Shown here one piece after another: positions 5,834 through 8,229 of a DNA stretch of 8,229 nucleotides. The DNA is from an uncultured Lachnospiraceae bacterium (GTDB lineage: Bacteria; Bacillota; Clostridia; Lachnospirales; Lachnospiraceae): the NCBI GenBank assembly GCA_910585555.1, contig CAJUFU010000055.1, forward strand, positions 1 through 8,229, in the 5' to 3' direction. The position numbers were made by a program, and so were the translations under genes. Below the pieces are notes generated by a model. That model was not told where the DNA came from, ran no database searches, and saw nothing but the letters and a program-made list of their open reading frames with translations. How positions within the stretch are numbered: the first letter of the stretch is position 1; each line of letters opens with the position of its first letter.

Positions 5834-7699
5834 TTAAACTCCAGTCTGTAAAATCAATCTGTCATACACTTCTGTCAGCACATTGATCATCTTGGAAGCC
5901 AGCGTATAGGAATTCTCATATTTTACAAGGTTTAATGCCTCTTCATCCTCATCCACACCGGAGATGGATGTTCTCTGGTTGTCGATATTGGTTTCCAGAC
6001 TAAGATAGGTGGAATAGAAGGTATCGGCATTGCTTGCGTTTAAGGTCGCATCTGACAAAATGCATTCCAGGAAACCGCCTGCGTTTCTGCCACGGAAGCT
6101 GAACTGGTTCTTGTCGCTGATCATGGAGATCACTGCATGTACCTGTCTGCACTGCTCTATACCGTCCACATCCTGCACGTCATCATCCGGATCCAAATCC
6201 ACATCACTTCTGGTGCCCAGCAAATCCGGGTTCTTGATCAACTCATCCACAATGGCATAATTGCCTGCTGTGATGTAATAATATCCTTTGCCGTTTCCTC
6301 TGGAATCATTCAGCTCATCTTCCGAGAACTGTTCTTTTGAGGTGGCTTTATCAGCCGTAAACAGGATACCCGCATCCTGCGGCGGGTCTTCCGCCGTGAT
6401 ACCTGCCGAGAAGATATCGTTGACTTTCTTGGAAAAATCACGAATCCACTCATTCATCTGCTTCAGATAATAGGGCACGCCCTGATAATTCACGTCTCCG
6501 CCGATGCTTACCGGCTGATAGTTCTTGGCCGGTGTGAGAGCCGCATCGCTGGCCACATTGTCCACCGTAAAAGTATACCGTCCGGTCTCTGTGTCATAAG
6601 ACCAGTCTTTATAATAAAACAATTGATCGCCAATGTTGATGATACCGCCCGTATCAGACAGATTACACTTAGCCATTCCCTCTAAATAGGAAGCGTTGGT
6701 TTCAATCACAACCTTGGTGGTATCGCCGCGGTAGGCAATCTCCACCGCTTCGCCTTTAAAATACTCGCCGTTATTGCCGTCACGCATCTCGATCAAGCCG
6801 CGCAGGGCACCGCCCATGGACGCATTGTATAATCCAAATTCCAGACCGTTATCCCAATAAATCTCATAAAGACCATCCACATCGGTCTGATTGACTTTCT
6901 CTTCTTTGGTGCGGGCTATGCATACCAGCTGTCTATAATCGTCCATATCTACCAATGTCTGGCCGCCGGCAATCTTTACCATAAATCTGTTGGCTTTGGT
7001 AGCATTTCCCTGCATGTCGTAAATGGGCGTCTCACTGGTCTCCACATCCACAATCGCGGAGAGTTCATCAATCAGCATATCTCTCTTATCCCGCAGTTCA
7101 TTGGCTATGGTGCCCGTCATCTCGATGGTATTGATCTGCTTATTGACCGTCGCCAAATCCTGGGCAATGGAGTTGATCTGGTCCGCCCGAATCTTAATCT
7201 CATCATTCACATCGGATTGGAGATTCTGCAGATCGCCGTACATATTGTTGAAATAATCCGACAGACTCTTGGCTGCGGAGAGAAACTGCGCTTTGGTATC
7301 CGTACTGCTGGCGTTCTTGGTAATCTCCTGCAGTGTGGTCTCTATCTGTCCAAATATGGATACGAACCCCGTCTTGTTATCATCTTCCAGATAATCTTCT
7401 ATCATCTTACAGTAGTATGCTTTCGCATCATACTCACCGAGTTTGGTCTCGTTATCCCAGAATTTTTCGTCGTAAAATTTATCCCGGATACGTTCGATTG
7501 CGATGGTCTCAACACCAGCACCTGCGCAGCCATAGGTGGCAAACACACGCAGGGCATTGGCTGCCTCCTGTGTCACCTGCTGGCGGCTGTAACCGGCCGT
7601 ATTTACATTGCTGATATTATTACCCGTGGTATTTAAGGCCGCATTGGCTGCCCGAAGACCCGATGATGCAATTGTCAAGCCAAAAAAAGTTGATGCCAT
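5834..7699 (-). CDS. flgK: Hook-filament junction protein FlgK (HAP1), second tandem paralogue
   Basis: 621 residues, complete. FlgK forms the first junction ring on the hook, exported through the flagellar channel. The N-terminus (STFFGLTIASSGLRAANAAL, then NNISNVNTAGYSRQ at 27-40) is the classic rod/hook/HAP D0 motif. A helical D1 region follows (about 75-225: coiled segments such as DKRDMLIDELSAIVDVE), then a beta-rich variable middle (about 235-400), and the C-terminal SISGVDEDEEALNLVKYENSYTLASKMINVL motif (from about 579) that closes D0/D1. The C-terminal motif is less canonical (YENSYTLASK) than in the upstream paralogue (YQNAYNASSR). Start: AGAGGTGA a few bases upstream of the ATG at 7697-7699, 17 bp after the stop of the other flgK. 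Six cysteines are notable for an extracellular axial protein. It is co-transcribed with the upstream flgK and with flgL. Confidence 0.95.
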   Translation of the reverse strand: MASTFFGLTIASSGLRAANAALNTTGNNISNVNTAGYSRQQVTQEAANALRVFATYGCAGAGVETIAIERIRDKFYDEKFWDNETKLGEYDAKAYYCKMIEDYLEDDNKTGFVSIFGQIETTLQEITKNASSTDTKAQFLSAAKSLSDYFNNMYGDLQNLQSDVNDEIKIRADQINSIAQDLATVNKQINTIEMTGTIANELRDKRDMLIDELSAIVDVETSETPIYDMQGNATKANRFMVKIAGGQTLVDMDDYRQLVCIARTKEEKVNQTDVDGLYEIYWDNGLEFGLYNASMGGALRGLIEMRDGNNGEYFKGEAVEIAYRGDTTKVVIETNASYLEGMAKCNLSDTGGIINIGDQLFYYKDWSYDTETGRYTFTVDNVASDAALTPAKNYQPVSIGGDVNYQGVPYYLKQMNEWIRDFSKKVNDIFSAGITAEDPPQDAGILFTADKATSKEQFSEDELNDSRGNGKGYYYITAGNYAIVDELIKNPDLLGTRSDVDLDPDDDVQDVDGIEQCRQVHAVISMISDKNQFSFRGRNAGGFLECILSDATLNASNADTFYSTYLSLETNIDNQRTSISGVDEDEEALNLVKYENSYTLASKMINVLTEVYDRLILQTGV

Positions 7700-7716
7700 G
7701 TTTTCACCTCTCTATC

Positions 7717-8229
7717 TTAACGTCCCAGCGTGGACAGAATATGATCTAACATTTCACTGACCACATTAATGTATCTGCTGGATGCATTGTAGGCGTTTTG
7801 GTACATGATCATATTGGTCAATTCCTCGTCGGAAGACACGCCCACAATCTGTTCTCTGGCGCCGCCCAAAGCATCCGCCGCTACTGTCTGGTTCGCCTGC
7901 ACAGCCCTGAATACGGAACCCGTATTGGCAATCTGTGATACCAGATTCTTATAGTAATCCTTGAAACACACAGGCGTCTGCACATTGGGATTCAGCTTAT
8001 AAATCGCTTCCTCAAATGCATTCTTTAACTTCTCCATCGTCCCATTATCTTCCGAATGTTCATCCAGTCTGAAATTCAGGAGGGAAGGATTCTGTCTAAG
8101 CTCGCTGTTGATGATAATATTGCTGGTGGTCCATTCTCCGTCTTCCGAGATTTTCTGAAAAAGCTGATAGGGATTCCCGTTCTCGTCCCTTAAATAATCG
8201 GATGCCGGCCACTCTCCCGCTTCCTCAGC
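7717..8229 (-). CDS. flgK: Hook-filament junction protein FlgK (HAP1), first tandem paralogue, C-terminal 170 residues; start beyond right edge
   Basis: The frame is open from 8229 to the TAA at 7717-7719. An internal ATG at 8035-8037 is not the start, because upstream codons continue the homologous sequence (TTSNIIINSELRQNPSLLNF), which resembles the segment of FlgK just before the C-terminal helices. The C-terminus, GVSSDEELTNMIMYQNAYNASSRYINVVSEMLDHILSTLGR, is the canonical FlgK/FlgE-type D0 ending (GVSxDEE-x-x-N-x-x-x-YQ-x-AY-x-A). It is clearly related to, but strongly diverged from, the second copy that begins 17 bp downstream. As it matches the standard motif better, it is probably the main junction protein, but the N-terminal half cannot be seen. 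Its promoter and any flgM or flgN neighbours lie outside the window. Confidence 0.9.
   Translation of the reverse strand, partial: AEEAGEWPASDYLRDENGNPYQLFQKISEDGEWTTSNIIINSELRQNPSLLNFRLDEHSEDNGTMEKLKNAFEEAIYKLNPNVQTPVCFKDYYKNLVSQIANTGSVFRAVQANQTVAADALGGAREQIVGVSSDEELTNMIMYQNAYNASSRYINVVSEMLDHILSTLGR

Noticed and set aside
6021..6050. TATCGG followed by TTTA inside flgK as a possible internal SigD promoter on the minus strand
   Set aside because: The spacer is only about 11 bp instead of 15-16, and the bases are explained by coding sequence.
7217..7636. Plus-strand open frames opposite the N-terminal part of flgK
   Set aside because: They lie fully inside the conserved flgK coding region, with no initiation signals.

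Overview
The window is a late (class III-type) flagellar gene cluster from a Gram-positive anaerobe of the Clostridia, most likely Lachnospiraceae or a close relative. This rests on gene order (flgK-flgL-fliW-csrA followed by flaG-fliD), the FliW/CsrA pair typical of Gram-positive motility, strong GGAGG-type ribosome binding sites, AT-rich intergenic DNA between genes of moderate GC, and the enlarged axial proteins. The genus cannot be fixed from this sequence alone.

Layout from the right edge, following transcription of the minus strand: the C-terminal part of one hook-filament junction protein gene (flgK, running off the window at 8229); a complete second flgK paralogue (5834-7699); flgL (4182-5810); fliW (3695-4156, with upstream TTG alternatives); and csrA (3476-3694). 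These are packed with gaps of 0-25 bp and read as one transcript, ending at an inverted repeat (3407-3442) that can also end the facing gene. A plus-strand gene for a CgeB-type glycosyltransferase (2083-3357) follows, with a canonical sigma-A-type promoter. Divergent from it are flaG (1371-1847) and fliD (1-1350, C-terminus beyond the left edge), which have their own SigD/sigma-28 promoter (1949-1975).

How it fits together: FlgK and FlgL form the hook-filament junction, FliD caps the growing filament, and FlaG modulates filament growth. FliW and CsrA form the partner switch that in Bacillus couples flagellin level to flagellin translation. The glycosyltransferase may modify flagellin or another surface substrate (inference from location). 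The most interesting observation is in the 235-bp divergent intergenic region. The roughly 95-nt flaG leader carries a perfect match to the CsrA recognition core in the loop of a small hairpin that contains the flaG Shine-Dalgarno sequence. A competing 10-bp long-range stem uses the same bases. This suggests that the FliW-CsrA switch in this organism also controls flaG (and possibly fliD) translation. No RNA genes, CRISPR arrays, insertion sequences or pseudogenes were seen, and no gene-free stretch exceeds 300 bp.
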